A DNA stretch of 64,000 nucleotides. Origin: Thermoflexus sp. (lineage in GTDB: Bacteria; Chloroflexota; Anaerolineae; Aggregatilineales; Aggregatilineaceae). The stretch is from the NCBI GenBank assembly GCA_020724465.1, contig DYGX01000012.1, positions 1 to 64,000 of the forward strand. Direction: 5' to 3'. The number at the start of each line of letters is the position of its first letter. The stretch's first letter is position 1. Below, in pieces: positions 16,081-25,160 of the stretch. Under the pieces are notes generated by a model that saw nothing but the letters and a program-made list of their open reading frames with translations, did no database searches and was not told the DNA's origin. Position numbers and translations under genes: made by a program.

Positions 16081-17552
16081 GTGTGCAGAATCCTTTCCAC
16101 TACCAGTTGGGCAGAGATCAAGACCATCGGCATGCCGATGCCGGGATACGTCCCCTGGCCAACGAAATACAGACCGGGGATGTCGCGGGCGACATTATGC
16201 GGGCGGAAGTAGGCGGACTGAAACAGCCCGTGCGCCAGCGAGCCGAAAGCGGTGCCATGCACCGCGTTCAGCCGGGTCTGGAAATCGAGCGGCGTGAATT
16301 CCCGCTCCCACACGATATGCTGGCGCAGGTCAGGGTCGATCAGCCGCTCAAGCTGATCGAGCAGTTGTTCGCGCATGCGTGGCGCTGCCTCGCGCCAGTC
16401 GACACCGCCCTGCAGGTTTGGCATCGGCGCCAGCACGTACAGCAGGGTGTGCCCTGGCGGTGCCAGCGTTGGGTCGGTGATGGTCGGGTTGTTCAAATGG
16501 AAAGACGGCTCCGCCGGGATGGTGCGGGACTTGAAGATCGCGTCGAGGTTGGCGCGGTAGTCTTCCGAGAAATAGAGCGCCTGATGACGCATCTGGGTGT
16601 ATTCCTTGTCAAGCCCCAGGTAGAGCAGATAGCCGGAGCATGCGTAGTCCATTGCATCGAGCCGCGAATCGGTGTAGGCCCGGCGTGCCCCGGCAGGCAC
16701 CAGCGATTTGTAGGTATAGGGGAGATCGGCGTTGGAAATAATGAGGTCGGCTTCGAGCGTGTCTCCACTTTCTAATACGACTCCGCTGGCGCGCCCGTTG
16801 CGGATCAGGATTTCGCGCACAGGTGCGTTTGTGCGCACTTCCGCGCCCATCTCGTCCGCCAGGGCAAGCATGTCCTCGACGACGCTGTAGATTCCGCCGC
16901 GCGGATACCACATGCCGAGCGCCAGATCGGCGTAGGTGATCAGGCTGTACATGGCGAGCGCGTCGTAGGGGGATAGGCCCAGGAACATCGAGTGAAACGA
17001 AAAGGCTTTGCGCAGCTTGTCGCTCTTGAAGTAAGCGGCTACGTGCCGGTAGAGGCGCTGGTAGGAGCCGGTCACCAGCAGGCGGCGCGCCGCGACCGGG
17101 TTGGCCAGATCGGTGATCCGGTCGTAATTGCGCGTGACGAAGGTCATGGCCAGCGCGTACTTCTTGGCGCCCGCGCCGAGAAAGCGAAAGAGCCGGGCAG
17201 CGGCGCCTGGCTCGACGCGCTCAACCTCGGCGGCCAGCTCAGGCATGCTGCTGAAGAGATCGATGTATGTCCCGTCGTGATAATAGACGCGGTAGTTCGG
17301 GTCCAGGCGGACAAAATCCAGGCGCTGGTTGAGATCCTGTCCGATGGCGCGGTATGTGTCCTCGAACGTGGACTTCATGACGAGAATGGTCGGTCCGGTA
17401 TCGACGCGGAAGCCGTTCTCCTCAATGACATTGCTGCGACCACCGGCCCGGGCCTGCTTTTCCAAAACCAGCACGTCCAGCCCGGCATGACGCAGGCGCA
17501 GCGCCGTTGCAAGACCGCCTAACCCCGCGCCGATGATGATCGCTCGTGCCAT
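16071..17552 (-). CDS. crtI: Phytoene desaturase
   Basis: The 493-residue FAD enzyme introduces double bases into phytoene to give coloured carotenoids. The N-terminal dinucleotide-binding motif is IIIGAGLGGLATALRL, followed by LEKQARAGGR. The C-terminal bacterial-type desaturase motif appears as YFVGQGTYPGIGMPMV. The start was set at ATG 17552, directly before MARAIIIGAG, because AGGAAGGGAAG lies just upstream; an in-frame extension to 17633 adds an atypical leader. Members of this family also include other carotenoid desaturases and ketolases, so the number of desaturation steps is not known. Confidence 0.88.
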   Translation of the reverse strand: MARAIIIGAGLGGLATALRLRHAGLDVLVLEKQARAGGRSNVIEENGFRVDTGPTILVMKSTFEDTYRAIGQDLNQRLDFVRLDPNYRVYYHDGTYIDLFSSMPELAAEVERVEPGAAARLFRFLGAGAKKYALAMTFVTRNYDRITDLANPVAARRLLVTGSYQRLYRHVAAYFKSDKLRKAFSFHSMFLGLSPYDALAMYSLITYADLALGMWYPRGGIYSVVEDMLALADEMGAEVRTNAPVREILIRNGRASGVVLESGDTLEADLIISNADLPYTYKSLVPAGARRAYTDSRLDAMDYACSGYLLYLGLDKEYTQMRHQALYFSEDYRANLDAIFKSRTIPAEPSFHLNNPTITDPTLAPPGHTLLYVLAPMPNLQGGVDWREAAPRMREQLLDQLERLIDPDLRQHIVWEREFTPLDFQTRLNAVHGTAFGSLAHGLFQSAYFRPHNVARDIPGLYFVGQGTYPGIGMPMVLISAQLVVERILHTWR

Positions 17553-17650
17553 TGTCTTCCCTTCCTGGACAACCTGCTGCCGCCGACCATTGTTCTCATG
17601 GTAATCGCGGACTGAACTGACCAATAGTGACATTACTCACAGACGATTAG

Positions 17651-17675
17651 ACCCTAATGAGAGTGCATTTAGGGT
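17651..17675. promoter_or_regulatory. Inverted repeat upstream of crtI
   Basis: ACCCTAA (17651-17657) and TTAGGGT (17669-17675) form a seven-base inverted repeat with an 11-base spacer, about 100 bases before the crtI start. It could be an operator for a carotenoid regulator, but no regulator gene is adjacent. Confidence 0.35.
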
Positions 17676-17870
17676 TTGGTGAAGCTATCCGGCGGTGTAC
17701 GGCTTGCCAGTCCTGAAAGGTGCACGAGCCAAATGGGGACGTGCGGGAACGGGGGGCTTGTTGCAGCAAAGAACAGCCAGGAAAAGCTCACACGCCCCTC
17801 GCTGCTTTTAGCTACTCCTTGCTGTCTTTGGCTTGGCCTCGCCTGTCGCGGCAGATGGACGGCCGGCCTG

Positions 17871-17879
17871 TGTTATAAT
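17871..17879 (+). promoter_or_regulatory. Extended -10 promoter for the radical SAM gene
   Basis: TGTTATAAT is a perfect TGnTATAAT extended -10 element, 48 bases before the ATG at 17928. No good -35 is visible, which is normal for this promoter type. Confidence 0.6.
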
Positions 17880-17927
17880 CCCATCAACTTGAAGCCCATC
17901 GTCAAGACGGAAAAGGTGGATCGGATC

Positions 17928-19856
17928 ATGCCGCTAACAGCACACGACATCGAACAGGCTTTGGAGCAAGTGCTGCTAAAGGTGCAGAAGCCGGGGCGTT
18001 ATGTCGGCGGCGAGTTTAACAGCGTCCGGAAAGACTGGGACGAGGTCACGTTTCGCGCGGCGATGGCCTTCCCGGATGTGTACGACATCGGTATGTCTAA
18101 TCTCGGCTGGATGATTCTGTACGGCATCCTCAACGATCAGCCGGATATGTTCGCCGACCGCGTGTTCAGCCCGTGGACGGATATGGAAGCGGTGATGCGG
18201 GCTGAGGGCATTCCGCTCTATGGGCTGGAGAGCAAGCGGCCGGTCACAGATTTCGATCTACTGGCAATCAGCATTCCCTACGAGCAGCTTTACACCAATG
18301 TCCTGAACCTGCTCGATCTGGCCGGGATGCCGGTGCGTGCCAGCGAGCGCGATGCGCGCTATCCGGTGGTGATTGCCGGCGGCCACGCCTGCTATAACCC
18401 CGAGCCGATGGCCGACTTCATCGACGCCTTTGTCATCGGCGAAGGGGAAGAGGCGATCCTGGATATCGCCCGCTGCCTGCAAAGGCTTCGTGGGGCGTCG
18501 CGCGATGAGCAGCTCCGCGCCCTGGCGGCGATTGAGGGCGTCTATGTGCCGCGCTTCTATGACGTGGACTATCACCCGGATGGGACTGTTGAGCGCATCG
18601 AGCCGAACGTGCCGGTAGCGCCGCCGCGCGTCCTCAAGCGGATCGTGCCGATCCTGCCGCCGCCGTTTACCCGCTTCCTGGTGCCGCATGTCGATACGGT
18701 CCACAACCGCGCGCCGATTGAGATCATGCGCGGGTGCACGCGCGGCTGCCGCTTCTGCCATGCGGGGATGGTCACGCGCCCCGTGCGCGAGCGCCCGGTG
18801 GATGAGGTGGTCGCCGCGGCGGAGGAGATCGTGCGCAGCACCGGGTTCGAGGAACTGGGTCTGCTCAGTCTCTCATCGTCCGATTACACCCATGTCAAGG
18901 AGCTGGTTCAGGCCATCGGTGCGCGCTTTGCGGGCGAGAATATCAGCGTAAGCCTGCCAAGCCTGCGGATCGAGTCCGTCAGCGTGGACCTGATGGACGC
19001 GCTTCAGGTCACGCGGCGCAGCGGGTTCACCTTCGCGCCGGAAGCTGCGACCGAGCGCATGCGCAACATCATCAACAAGGCCGTCCCTCACCAGCAGGTG
19101 ATCGACACCGCGCGCGAAGTGTATGCGCGGGGCTGGGTGACGATCAAGCTCTACTTCATGATCGGCCATCCGAGCGAAACGCTGGAAGACGTGCAGGCGA
19201 TCATCGACCTGGCGAAAGCGGTACTGGCGGAAGGCCGCCGGATCCACGGCAAGAAAGCGACGGTCAATGTGGGCGTCAGCACCTTCGTGCCCAAGCCGCA
19301 CACGCCGTTTCAGTGGGTGCCGCTCGACACGCTGGAACAGATCCGCGCCAAGCAGGCGCTGCTACGGCAGCAAGTCCGGGGACACGGGCTGAACCTGCGC
19401 TGGAATCGCCCGGAAGAGACAGTGCTTGAAGCATTCCTGAGCCGCGGTGATCGGCGGCTGGGCGCCGTGATCGAGCGGGCGTGGCGTCTGGGCACCAAGT
19501 TCGACGCGTGGCAGGAACATCATGATCACGCCGCCTGGTTGCAAGCATTTGACGACTGCGGCCTGGATGTGGCGTTCTACACGCACCGCCCGCGCGCGGT
19601 CGATGAAGTTTTCCCCTGGGATCACATCGACATCGCCGTCAAGAAGAAGTATCTGCTGGACGACTACCTGATGTCCCAGGCCGGCGAGACGCGCGACGAC
19701 TGCCGGAACCAGTGCTACGCGTGCGGGATTCTGCCTAAGTTCACGCCGGTGCGGATGCAGACGCCCGCTGACGCATGGGAGTGCCCGCCGGTCAAACCGC
19801 GCTCGGAGCGCCGCCAGCCGGCGCAGGCGGTTATCGCGCTCGACTCCATTCGCTGA
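17928..19856 (+). CDS. B12-binding-like radical SAM protein, uncharacterised (TIGR03960-type)
   Basis: The 642-residue protein has an N-terminal region with a cobalamin-binding-like fold (FPDVYDIGMSNLGWMILYG, VIAGGHACYNPEPMADFID). A radical SAM core follows, with the CxxxCxxC cluster at C270, C274 and C277 (GCTRGCRFCHAG). The sequence matches my memory of a conserved family often encoded next to ribosome-related genes and sometimes fused to a TIGR03936 domain, which is absent here. A C-terminal cysteine-rich segment (CRNQCYACGI) is also present. The chemistry is unknown. ATG 17928 was chosen over upstream in-frame codons because the promoter lies between them. A strong terminator follows the gene. 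Confidence 0.8.
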   Translation: MPLTAHDIEQALEQVLLKVQKPGRYVGGEFNSVRKDWDEVTFRAAMAFPDVYDIGMSNLGWMILYGILNDQPDMFADRVFSPWTDMEAVMRAEGIPLYGLESKRPVTDFDLLAISIPYEQLYTNVLNLLDLAGMPVRASERDARYPVVIAGGHACYNPEPMADFIDAFVIGEGEEAILDIARCLQRLRGASRDEQLRALAAIEGVYVPRFYDVDYHPDGTVERIEPNVPVAPPRVLKRIVPILPPPFTRFLVPHVDTVHNRAPIEIMRGCTRGCRFCHAGMVTRPVRERPVDEVVAAAEEIVRSTGFEELGLLSLSSSDYTHVKELVQAIGARFAGENISVSLPSLRIESVSVDLMDALQVTRRSGFTFAPEAATERMRNIINKAVPHQQVIDTAREVYARGWVTIKLYFMIGHPSETLEDVQAIIDLAKAVLAEGRRIHGKKATVNVGVSTFVPKPHTPFQWVPLDTLEQIRAKQALLRQQVRGHGLNLRWNRPEETVLEAFLSRGDRRLGAVIERAWRLGTKFDAWQEHHDHAAWLQAFDDCGLDVAFYTHRPRAVDEVFPWDHIDIAVKKKYLLDDYLMSQAGETRDDCRNQCYACGILPKFTPVRMQTPADAWECPPVKPRSERRQPAQAVIALDSIR

Positions 19857-19876
19857 GGCGGTCCCATGCAACACAG

Positions 19877-19908
19877 CGGCCCCGCCAACCCGGCGGGGCC
19901 GTTTGCTT
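19877..19908 (+). terminator. Rho-independent terminator
   Basis: CGGCCCCGCC (19877-19886) pairs with GGCGGGGCCG (19892-19901) around loop AACCC, followed by TTTGCTT. It separates the radical SAM gene from the convergent LiaF-like gene. Confidence 0.75.
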
Positions 19909-19937
19909 GTATGAGGCGCCCGGTAAGGGGGAACGGT

Positions 19938-20723
19938 TCAGCCCAGGTAGATCGTCCCAAACACCGTGCTGGCTGTGATTTCGAGTGTGGCATGCGGCAG
20001 GGTATCGCCTTCGTGCGTGCGGTAGTGCCCGTCCTCAAACGCCTCGAAGCGCCGCGAGTCGGCCCGGACACGGGCGAACGGGCCGGCCTTGACGCGCACG
20101 CTGGCGCGTATGTCGTCCGGCACGGCGATACGCACATCTCCAAGCGTCGAGCGCGCGTAGATGGGGCCGCCGGGACGGTCCGGGCAGACCAGGGTGATCG
20201 TCCCCATGCCCGACGACACAATGGCGCGCTCGACGCTCAGCCCGCGCAGATCGAGGTCGAGGTTGCCAAGCCAACTACTGGCAAGCACACCCCACGGGAG
20301 ATCGCTTGATACACCGATGTCCCAGTCTGCCATCGACAGCAGCCAGGTCTGGCCGCGCTGAAATTGAAGCGTGGCGTGGTTGTTGCGAACCGACAGGCTG
20401 GGGCGCGACCGCGCCGTGTACTGCCCGGCGATCAGCCGCCCGGGTTTGCGCAGAGCACGCACCTGCACGTCGATCTCGCCGCTCTCGATTTCTAGCGAGG
20501 CCGACTGCACGCTGCCGCGTGTGATGCCGAAGCTGTGGGACTGCCAGCTTGGCGCAATATCTCCCCGCACCAGGACCTGCAACCCGGCCAGCACCAGCAG
20601 CCAGGGCCAGTAGGGCGTCAGATCGGCATCGATCAGCATGAAGTTGTTCAGCAGGGCGACGACGCCAACCGCGACCAGCAAAAACGGGAGCACCCAGAAT
20701 GTGCGCTTGGGCCGGGCACGCAT
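19938..20723 (-). CDS. LiaF-like/cell-wall-stress-type membrane protein
   Basis: The 261-residue protein has two N-terminal transmembrane segments (FWVLPFLLVAVGVVALLN and the YWPWLLVLAGLQVLV stretch). A C-terminal beta-rich domain resembles LiaF/DUF2154-type proteins, with repeated short strands such as LDLDLRGLSVERAIVSSG and YARSTLGDVRIAVPDD. In Firmicutes LiaF damps an envelope-stress two-component system, but no kinase or regulator is next to this gene, so only the architecture is claimed. It starts five bases after the sigma-factor stop, with a GGAGG-containing leader, and is probably co-transcribed with it. Confidence 0.7.
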   Translation of the reverse strand: MRARPKRTFWVLPFLLVAVGVVALLNNFMLIDADLTPYWPWLLVLAGLQVLVRGDIAPSWQSHSFGITRGSVQSASLEIESGEIDVQVRALRKPGRLIAGQYTARSRPSLSVRNNHATLQFQRGQTWLLSMADWDIGVSSDLPWGVLASSWLGNLDLDLRGLSVERAIVSSGMGTITLVCPDRPGGPIYARSTLGDVRIAVPDDIRASVRVKAGPFARVRADSRRFEAFEDGHYRTHEGDTLPHATLEITASTVFGTIYLG

Positions 20724-20728
20724 GGTCC

Positions 20729-21988
20729 TCACACCTCCAATAGATAATCCTGGAGCAGTTGATGTGCCGAAGAATGGCGTAGCCGGTTCAGGGCCTGGGC
20801 TTCGAGCTGGCGCACACGCTCGCGCGTAACACCAATTTTGCGCCCAACTTCTTCCAGAGTGTGCGTCTCGCCGTCCAGCAGCCCATAGCGAAGCTGCAGA
20901 ATGTGTGCCTCGCGCTCCGGGAGCCGCGCCAGCACCTGTGCCAGATGGTCGCGCAGCAGGTTCTGTGTGACCACCTCGGCAGGCTGCGGCGTCGTCTCGT
21001 CTTCGATGAAGTCGCCATATTCGGAATCCGCGTCCTCGTCGATCGGCGTTTCCAGGCTGACAGGCCGGCGCGAAATCTCGATCAGGTTCGCGATCTTGTC
21101 GGGCGTGGTGTCCATGGCTTCCGCCAGTTCTTCCATGGTTGGCTCGCGCGCCAGCTCCTGGGTAAGCTGCATCGATATCCGGCGCAGACGGTTGATCTGG
21201 TCGCCCATGTGCACAGGCACGCGGATCGTCCGCCCTTGATCGGCCACGGCCCGGCTGACAGCCTGGCGAATCCACCAGGTGGCGTAGGTGCTGAATTTGT
21301 GCCCGCGCTGCCACTCGAACTTCCGGGCGGCGCGAATCAGCCCAATATTCCCTTCCTGAATCAGATCGAGGAAGGGCACGCCGCGCCCGATGTATTTCTT
21401 CGCGACGCTGATCACCAGGCGGGAGTTTGCACGCACAAGATACTCCTGGGCTGCCTCGCCATCTTCCACAATGGCGCGCAGTTCGGCGATTTCCTCAGGC
21501 GACAGGCTATCGCCGTATTCATCAAGCTGTTCCTGCGCCAGACGGCCCGCTTCCATCCGCTTTGCCAGCGCGACTTCCTCGTCCGCCGAAAGCAGCGGCA
21601 CGCGGCCCGCTTCTTTCAGATACAGACCGACGACATCATCGGTGTCGAGCGCCTGCTGGTAGCCCGCATCCGCGATCAGATCTTCATACAGGACGCTAGG
21701 GTCCAGCGTGGCTTCATGGTCCTCGTCCGTCTCCTCTTCCTCGAGCAGCTCTTCAGGCTCCGGTGCGGCGGATTCTTCCGGGGCAGAGGGCAGCACCTCA
21801 ATCCCGGCCTGCGTCAAAGCATCCAGCAACTCCTCAAGCGCGTCGAGCTGCGTCTCGAGGGACGGGAGCAGGGCGAGAATGTCGTCGTAGGTAATATACC
21901 CCTGCTGCTCACCTTGCGCGATCAGCTGACGCCAGATCGCCTGATCGGCGGCGACAGAGGGAGTGGTGTGGTTCTTCGAAACCGTCAT
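20729..21988 (-). CDS. rpoD: RNA polymerase sigma-70 family factor (RpoD/SigA type)
   Basis: The 419-residue protein contains a short N-terminal region and an acidic Glu-rich linker (about 65-95). Region 1.2 (DTDDVVGLYLKEAGRVPLL), regions 2.1-2.4 (NSRLVISVAKKYIGRG, FLDLIQEGNIGLIRAARKF, FSTYATWWIRQAVSRA), region 3 and region 4 (TLEEVGRKIGVTRERVRQLE) follow in order. This is the architecture of primary-type sigma factors that direct RNA polymerase to -35/-10 promoters, which fits the TTGACA/TATAAT-like promoters seen in this window. Chloroflexota may carry several RpoD-like factors, so it may be a paralogue and not the housekeeping sigma. Confidence 0.9.
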   Translation of the reverse strand: MTVSKNHTTPSVAADQAIWRQLIAQGEQQGYITYDDILALLPSLETQLDALEELLDALTQAGIEVLPSAPEESAAPEPEELLEEEETDEDHEATLDPSVLYEDLIADAGYQQALDTDDVVGLYLKEAGRVPLLSADEEVALAKRMEAGRLAQEQLDEYGDSLSPEEIAELRAIVEDGEAAQEYLVRANSRLVISVAKKYIGRGVPFLDLIQEGNIGLIRAARKFEWQRGHKFSTYATWWIRQAVSRAVADQGRTIRVPVHMGDQINRLRRISMQLTQELAREPTMEELAEAMDTTPDKIANLIEISRRPVSLETPIDEDADSEYGDFIEDETTPQPAEVVTQNLLRDHLAQVLARLPEREAHILQLRYGLLDGETHTLEEVGRKIGVTRERVRQLEAQALNRLRHSSAHQLLQDYLLEV

Positions 21989-22021
21989 AGCCTGTTATCG
22001 TTCGTTTTCCATACATAAAGA

Positions 22022-22048
22022 CACCCTACCGCCAGCGCAGGTAGGGTG
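22022..22048 (-). terminator. Terminator of the gldAFG-DUF4340 operon
   Basis: CACCCTACC (22022-22030) and GGTAGGGTG (22040-22048) form a perfect nine-pair hairpin between the DUF4340 gene and rpoD. In the minus direction it is followed by TCTTTATG. Confidence 0.65.
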
Positions 22049-22077
22049 CCCTCGACATCCGCGCAATACGGCAGCGG

Positions 22078-22698
22078 TCAGGGCACAGGCGGCGTCTCGG
22101 TCACAACCGCCGGCTCGGCGGGCGGCGTCTGGGCGACCTGGTCAAAACCGGGCAGTAGCCCGAGCAGAAAATCGATCGTCAGCAGATACACCTGGTCGGC
22201 GTCCCGCGGCCAGACATAATAGGCTACCTGATCCGGATTGGCATGCCCCACTTCAAACACGACCGATTCAAATGCCCGCCCGGTGGGATCATGCCCTGCA
22301 AACTGCAGTGTATAGGCGGGCGCAGGCCGGATTCCGTAGCGGACCAGGTTCTCTGGCGTTGCCTCGAAGCCCTGGCGCGCAGTCAACCGAGCCAGCCGGA
22401 AGGCCGCTGCATCGGCTGCGACCTGGTCGGCCAGAACGGGCACAACCGGATCTGAACCAGCCATCCGTGCAGCGTACCACACTCCCGCTGCGTCACGAAC
22501 CAGCAAAAGGCCTGTCCCCGCAGTGACATCCTGCACTTCTATCCGCTCGATGTGCTCTGCACGGCTCAACTGCGGAAAGAGCGCCACAACGCCGGGTTGG
22601 TCGCTGTGGGCTGCCGTGGGATCATCGAGCATCAGCAGCAAGACCATCGCGCCAGCAAACACGGCCAGCAAGACGTAGACGGCTGATCGGCGAGGCAT
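22078..22698 (-). CDS. DUF4340-family membrane-anchored protein
   Basis: The 206-residue protein has one N-terminal transmembrane helix (VYVLLAVFAGAMVLLLML) and an extracytoplasmic beta-rich domain of the DUF4340 type. Segments such as IERIEVQDV, GVWYAARMAG and PAPAYTLQFAGH suggest strands. DUF4340 genes usually sit downstream of gldG-like genes, as here, 43 bases after the permease-associated protein gene, so it is likely an accessory subunit of the ABC system. The start at 22698 places the hydrophobic helix at the N-terminus. Confidence 0.72.
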   Translation of the reverse strand: MPRRSAVYVLLAVFAGAMVLLLMLDDPTAAHSDQPGVVALFPQLSRAEHIERIEVQDVTAGTGLLLVRDAAGVWYAARMAGSDPVVPVLADQVAADAAAFRLARLTARQGFEATPENLVRYGIRPAPAYTLQFAGHDPTGRAFESVVFEVGHANPDQVAYYVWPRDADQVYLLTIDFLLGLLPGFDQVAQTPPAEPAVVTETPPVP

Positions 22699-22741
22699 GA
22701 CACGATTCTCGCTGAAAGAAAGCTCTGTTAGTAAGTGTAAC

Positions 22742-24406
22742 CTAACGCCGCCGATACCACCAAACCGCTGCACCAACCGCCAGAACAGCGCCGGGCATCC
22801 CCAACAGCGTGATCAGAGCGATTGTGGTGCGCTGCTGATCGGAGAGAACGAGACTGAGCAACCCTGGATCGCTGAGCGGCGTAAAGCTCACAGCCTGCAC
22901 ATACCCGGTCAGCCAGTCGACCAGGTCCGTCCAGAGCCAGACATTCCCCGGCAGGTTCTGGACAAACTGGTTGGAAACCAGGTCTGAGTCACCGATCAGA
23001 ACGAGGCGCGGCTGGGCTTCGAGCTGGCCTTCTGCCGGGCGGCGCACGGTCACGCCGACGGGCAGCGGGCCGGGGAGATCACGTCCACTATTATACTCGA
23101 TCCGGTAGGTTTCCATCAACTCCCGCAAGCCCGTTTCGCCATACGAATCAGCCGAGGAGTAGAACAGCGGCTCGCGCACGTACAGCGCCTGGCGCTCGAC
23201 GGGCTCGCTGGCCAGCTCAAATGGCCGGACCCAGCTCATGATCACCGGCTGGTCCTGGGCGAGATTGAGCAGCGGATGGGGCACAGTGGCGTTGATGACT
23301 GGGGTGAATTCGTTGGTGTAATAGGGCGAAGTCTGGACAATAAGCGCGTCCAATGGGCGGACGCCAAACTCGTTCCACAGGTAGTCGCTGAATGGGCTGC
23401 CCTCTTCCAGGAAGGTATTGGTCAGCGCCGTGCCTTCGTCGACTTGCGGCGGGTCGGTGAAGATTGCCAGCCGCCCGCCCCGCTGGATGTAGTCATCCAG
23501 CACGCGGACCTCTTCTGCGGTGAAGCGCCCGCGCGCTCCAACGATCATCACGGCGCTGGCGTCTTCGGGGATGCCTGTCTCCAGCACCGACAGCAGGCTG
23601 AGCTGCTCGGCTGCGATCCCGGCGTCGATGAGGCTGACCGCCAGGCGCGAGATACTGGCGTCGTCCGAACGCCGGATGTCCAGCTCGCCGTGGCCGGTGG
23701 TGAAATAAACCTTGAACCGGCCCGCAGCCACCAGCGTGCGCAGCGCGGTGGTGATCTCGCGCTCGCTGGCCGGGCCGACGAAACGCGGCATGGCGTTGGG
23801 CACGGGCTGCCCGTCTGCGCCGATCAGCACCAGATAGATGCTGCCGTCCTGACCCGCCTGGTAGCCATAGGAGCGGGCGACTTCTGGCCGTTCGTCCGGA
23901 TCGACGTACTCGACCTCAATCGTGCTGCCCCCGTGCGCGTCATACTGGCGCAGCAGCAGATCGGCGGCTTCCTGCTCGCGCAGCCTGCGGGCGCTGAAGA
24001 AGCCGACGAGCCGCACCCGAAAGCCGCGCGCTTCCAACTGGTCGATGGTTTCCAGCGTGGGACGGTTCAGGCTGTAACGCTGCACGCCGGTCAGGTCGGC
24101 TGTTAGATTGGCGCGGTCGGCCAGCAGGTAGGCGGCAGCCACCAGCCCGGCGAACAGAATCGTCACGACAACGCTCGCCGTGCCATAGCGCGTCTGCCTG
24201 CCGGTGAGCCAGGCGCGGAAATCGTCCGGGGCCCACCACATCCACAGCGTGATCCCGGCTGCTCCGACCAGGATGCACGCGAGCACTGCCACGGTCGCTG
24301 TGCCCAGCGCCAGATAGAGCAGGGCGCCCAGCACCAGCACCGCCCCGCCGAGGATACCGGCGGCGTTGGCGACGGCGGCGCGCTTCAGCGGCAGGTCGTC
24401 GTGCAT
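22742..24406 (-). CDS. GldG-like ABC transporter-associated protein
   Basis: The 554-residue protein starts with two or three transmembrane helices (about 10-125). A long extracytoplasmic region typical of GldG/ABC_transp_aux proteins follows, including YSLNRPTLETIDQL, VEYVDPDERPEVARSYGYQ and VYFTTGHGELDI. It ends with a final C-terminal helix and a short basic tail. Its start codon overlaps the stop of the permease gene by one base. It works with the ATPase and permease encoded upstream. In Bacteroidetes GldA/F/G relate to gliding, but in other phyla these complexes have unknown cargo, so only the complex is inferred. Confidence 0.8.
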   Translation of the reverse strand: MHDDLPLKRAAVANAAGILGGAVLVLGALLYLALGTATVAVLACILVGAAGITLWMWWAPDDFRAWLTGRQTRYGTASVVVTILFAGLVAAAYLLADRANLTADLTGVQRYSLNRPTLETIDQLEARGFRVRLVGFFSARRLREQEAADLLLRQYDAHGGSTIEVEYVDPDERPEVARSYGYQAGQDGSIYLVLIGADGQPVPNAMPRFVGPASEREITTALRTLVAAGRFKVYFTTGHGELDIRRSDDASISRLAVSLIDAGIAAEQLSLLSVLETGIPEDASAVMIVGARGRFTAEEVRVLDDYIQRGGRLAIFTDPPQVDEGTALTNTFLEEGSPFSDYLWNEFGVRPLDALIVQTSPYYTNEFTPVINATVPHPLLNLAQDQPVIMSWVRPFELASEPVERQALYVREPLFYSSADSYGETGLRELMETYRIEYNSGRDLPGPLPVGVTVRRPAEGQLEAQPRLVLIGDSDLVSNQFVQNLPGNVWLWTDLVDWLTGYVQAVSFTPLSDPGLLSLVLSDQQRTTIALITLLGMPGAVLAVGAAVWWYRRR

Positions 24407-25158
24407 CAGCGCCACCTCCGCGATTCCAGCACGCGGGTCGTGATAAAGAGCATGACCACGATCAGGCCAATGAAAAAGACGGCGTCCTCGAAACGGATCA
24501 CGCCGATCAGGAAGGATGTGGAGTAATGCGATTGCAGGCTGAGCGCCCGGATGAACCCGGCTGCCGCGCGGTGCGGCACGACCTGTCCGGCAAAATCGCC
24601 CAGCCACAGCACGAACAGGGCCGCAATCGCCAGAAACCCCGCGACGACCTGGTTCTCGGTCAATGCCGAAAATACCAGGCTCAGCGCCAGGGCCGCCCCG
24701 CCGAACAGCCAGATGCCGATATAGCTGCTGATGACCGGCCCAAGGTCGAGTTCGGGTGTGGGTTGATACGGCGTGGGGCCTGTCACGGCGATAAGAATGA
24801 TTTGATAGACCAGCGTGAGCGCGAGCAGGATAGTGTAATACGCCCAGGCGCCGATGAACTTACCCAGCACGATGTCGCTGTCGCGCACCGGCATGGTAAG
24901 CATCAGTTCCAGCGTGCCTTCGCGTGTTTCTTCCGCGAACAGGCGCATGGTGAGCAGCGGGGCGAAAAAGACAGTGAAGAAGCCGAACACACCCAGCACG
25001 TATGTGCCGTCCGGCGGCGCCTGTCCGACTCGTCGGGCAAGATCGGCGTTGAACAGAAAGCCGGTCAGGACCAGGATCGCGAAGGCGACCAGGTAGGCGA
25101 TCGGAGAGGTGAAGTACTGGGCCAGCTCGCGCCGGGCAATTGTTCCGATGGTGCGCAT
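24406..25158 (-). CDS. ABC-2 type transporter permease (GldF-like)
   Basis: The 250-residue protein has six hydrophobic segments and begins with TIARRELAQYFTSPIAYLVA, which is typical of GldF/NosY-type permeases. The EETREGTLELMLTMPV segment following the first loop is the conserved ABC-2 coupling region. It lies two bases after the ATPase gene and overlaps the next gene by one base, so the three form one operon and probably one complex in the cytoplasmic membrane. Confidence 0.86.
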   Translation of the reverse strand: MRTIGTIARRELAQYFTSPIAYLVAFAILVLTGFLFNADLARRVGQAPPDGTYVLGVFGFFTVFFAPLLTMRLFAEETREGTLELMLTMPVRDSDIVLGKFIGAWAYYTILLALTLVYQIILIAVTGPTPYQPTPELDLGPVISSYIGIWLFGGAALALSLVFSALTENQVVAGFLAIAALFVLWLGDFAGQVVPHRAAAGFIRALSLQSHYSTSFLIGVIRFEDAVFFIGLIVVMLFITTRVLESRRWR

Positions 25159-25160
25159 GC

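Larger units (their letters stand above)
17553..17927. other. Divergent intergenic region between crtI and a radical SAM gene
   Basis: This 375-base stretch has no convincing gene. It holds an inverted repeat near crtI and an extended -10 promoter facing the radical SAM gene. The plus-strand frame stays open through part of it, but that sequence lacks protein-like features. Confidence 0.6.
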
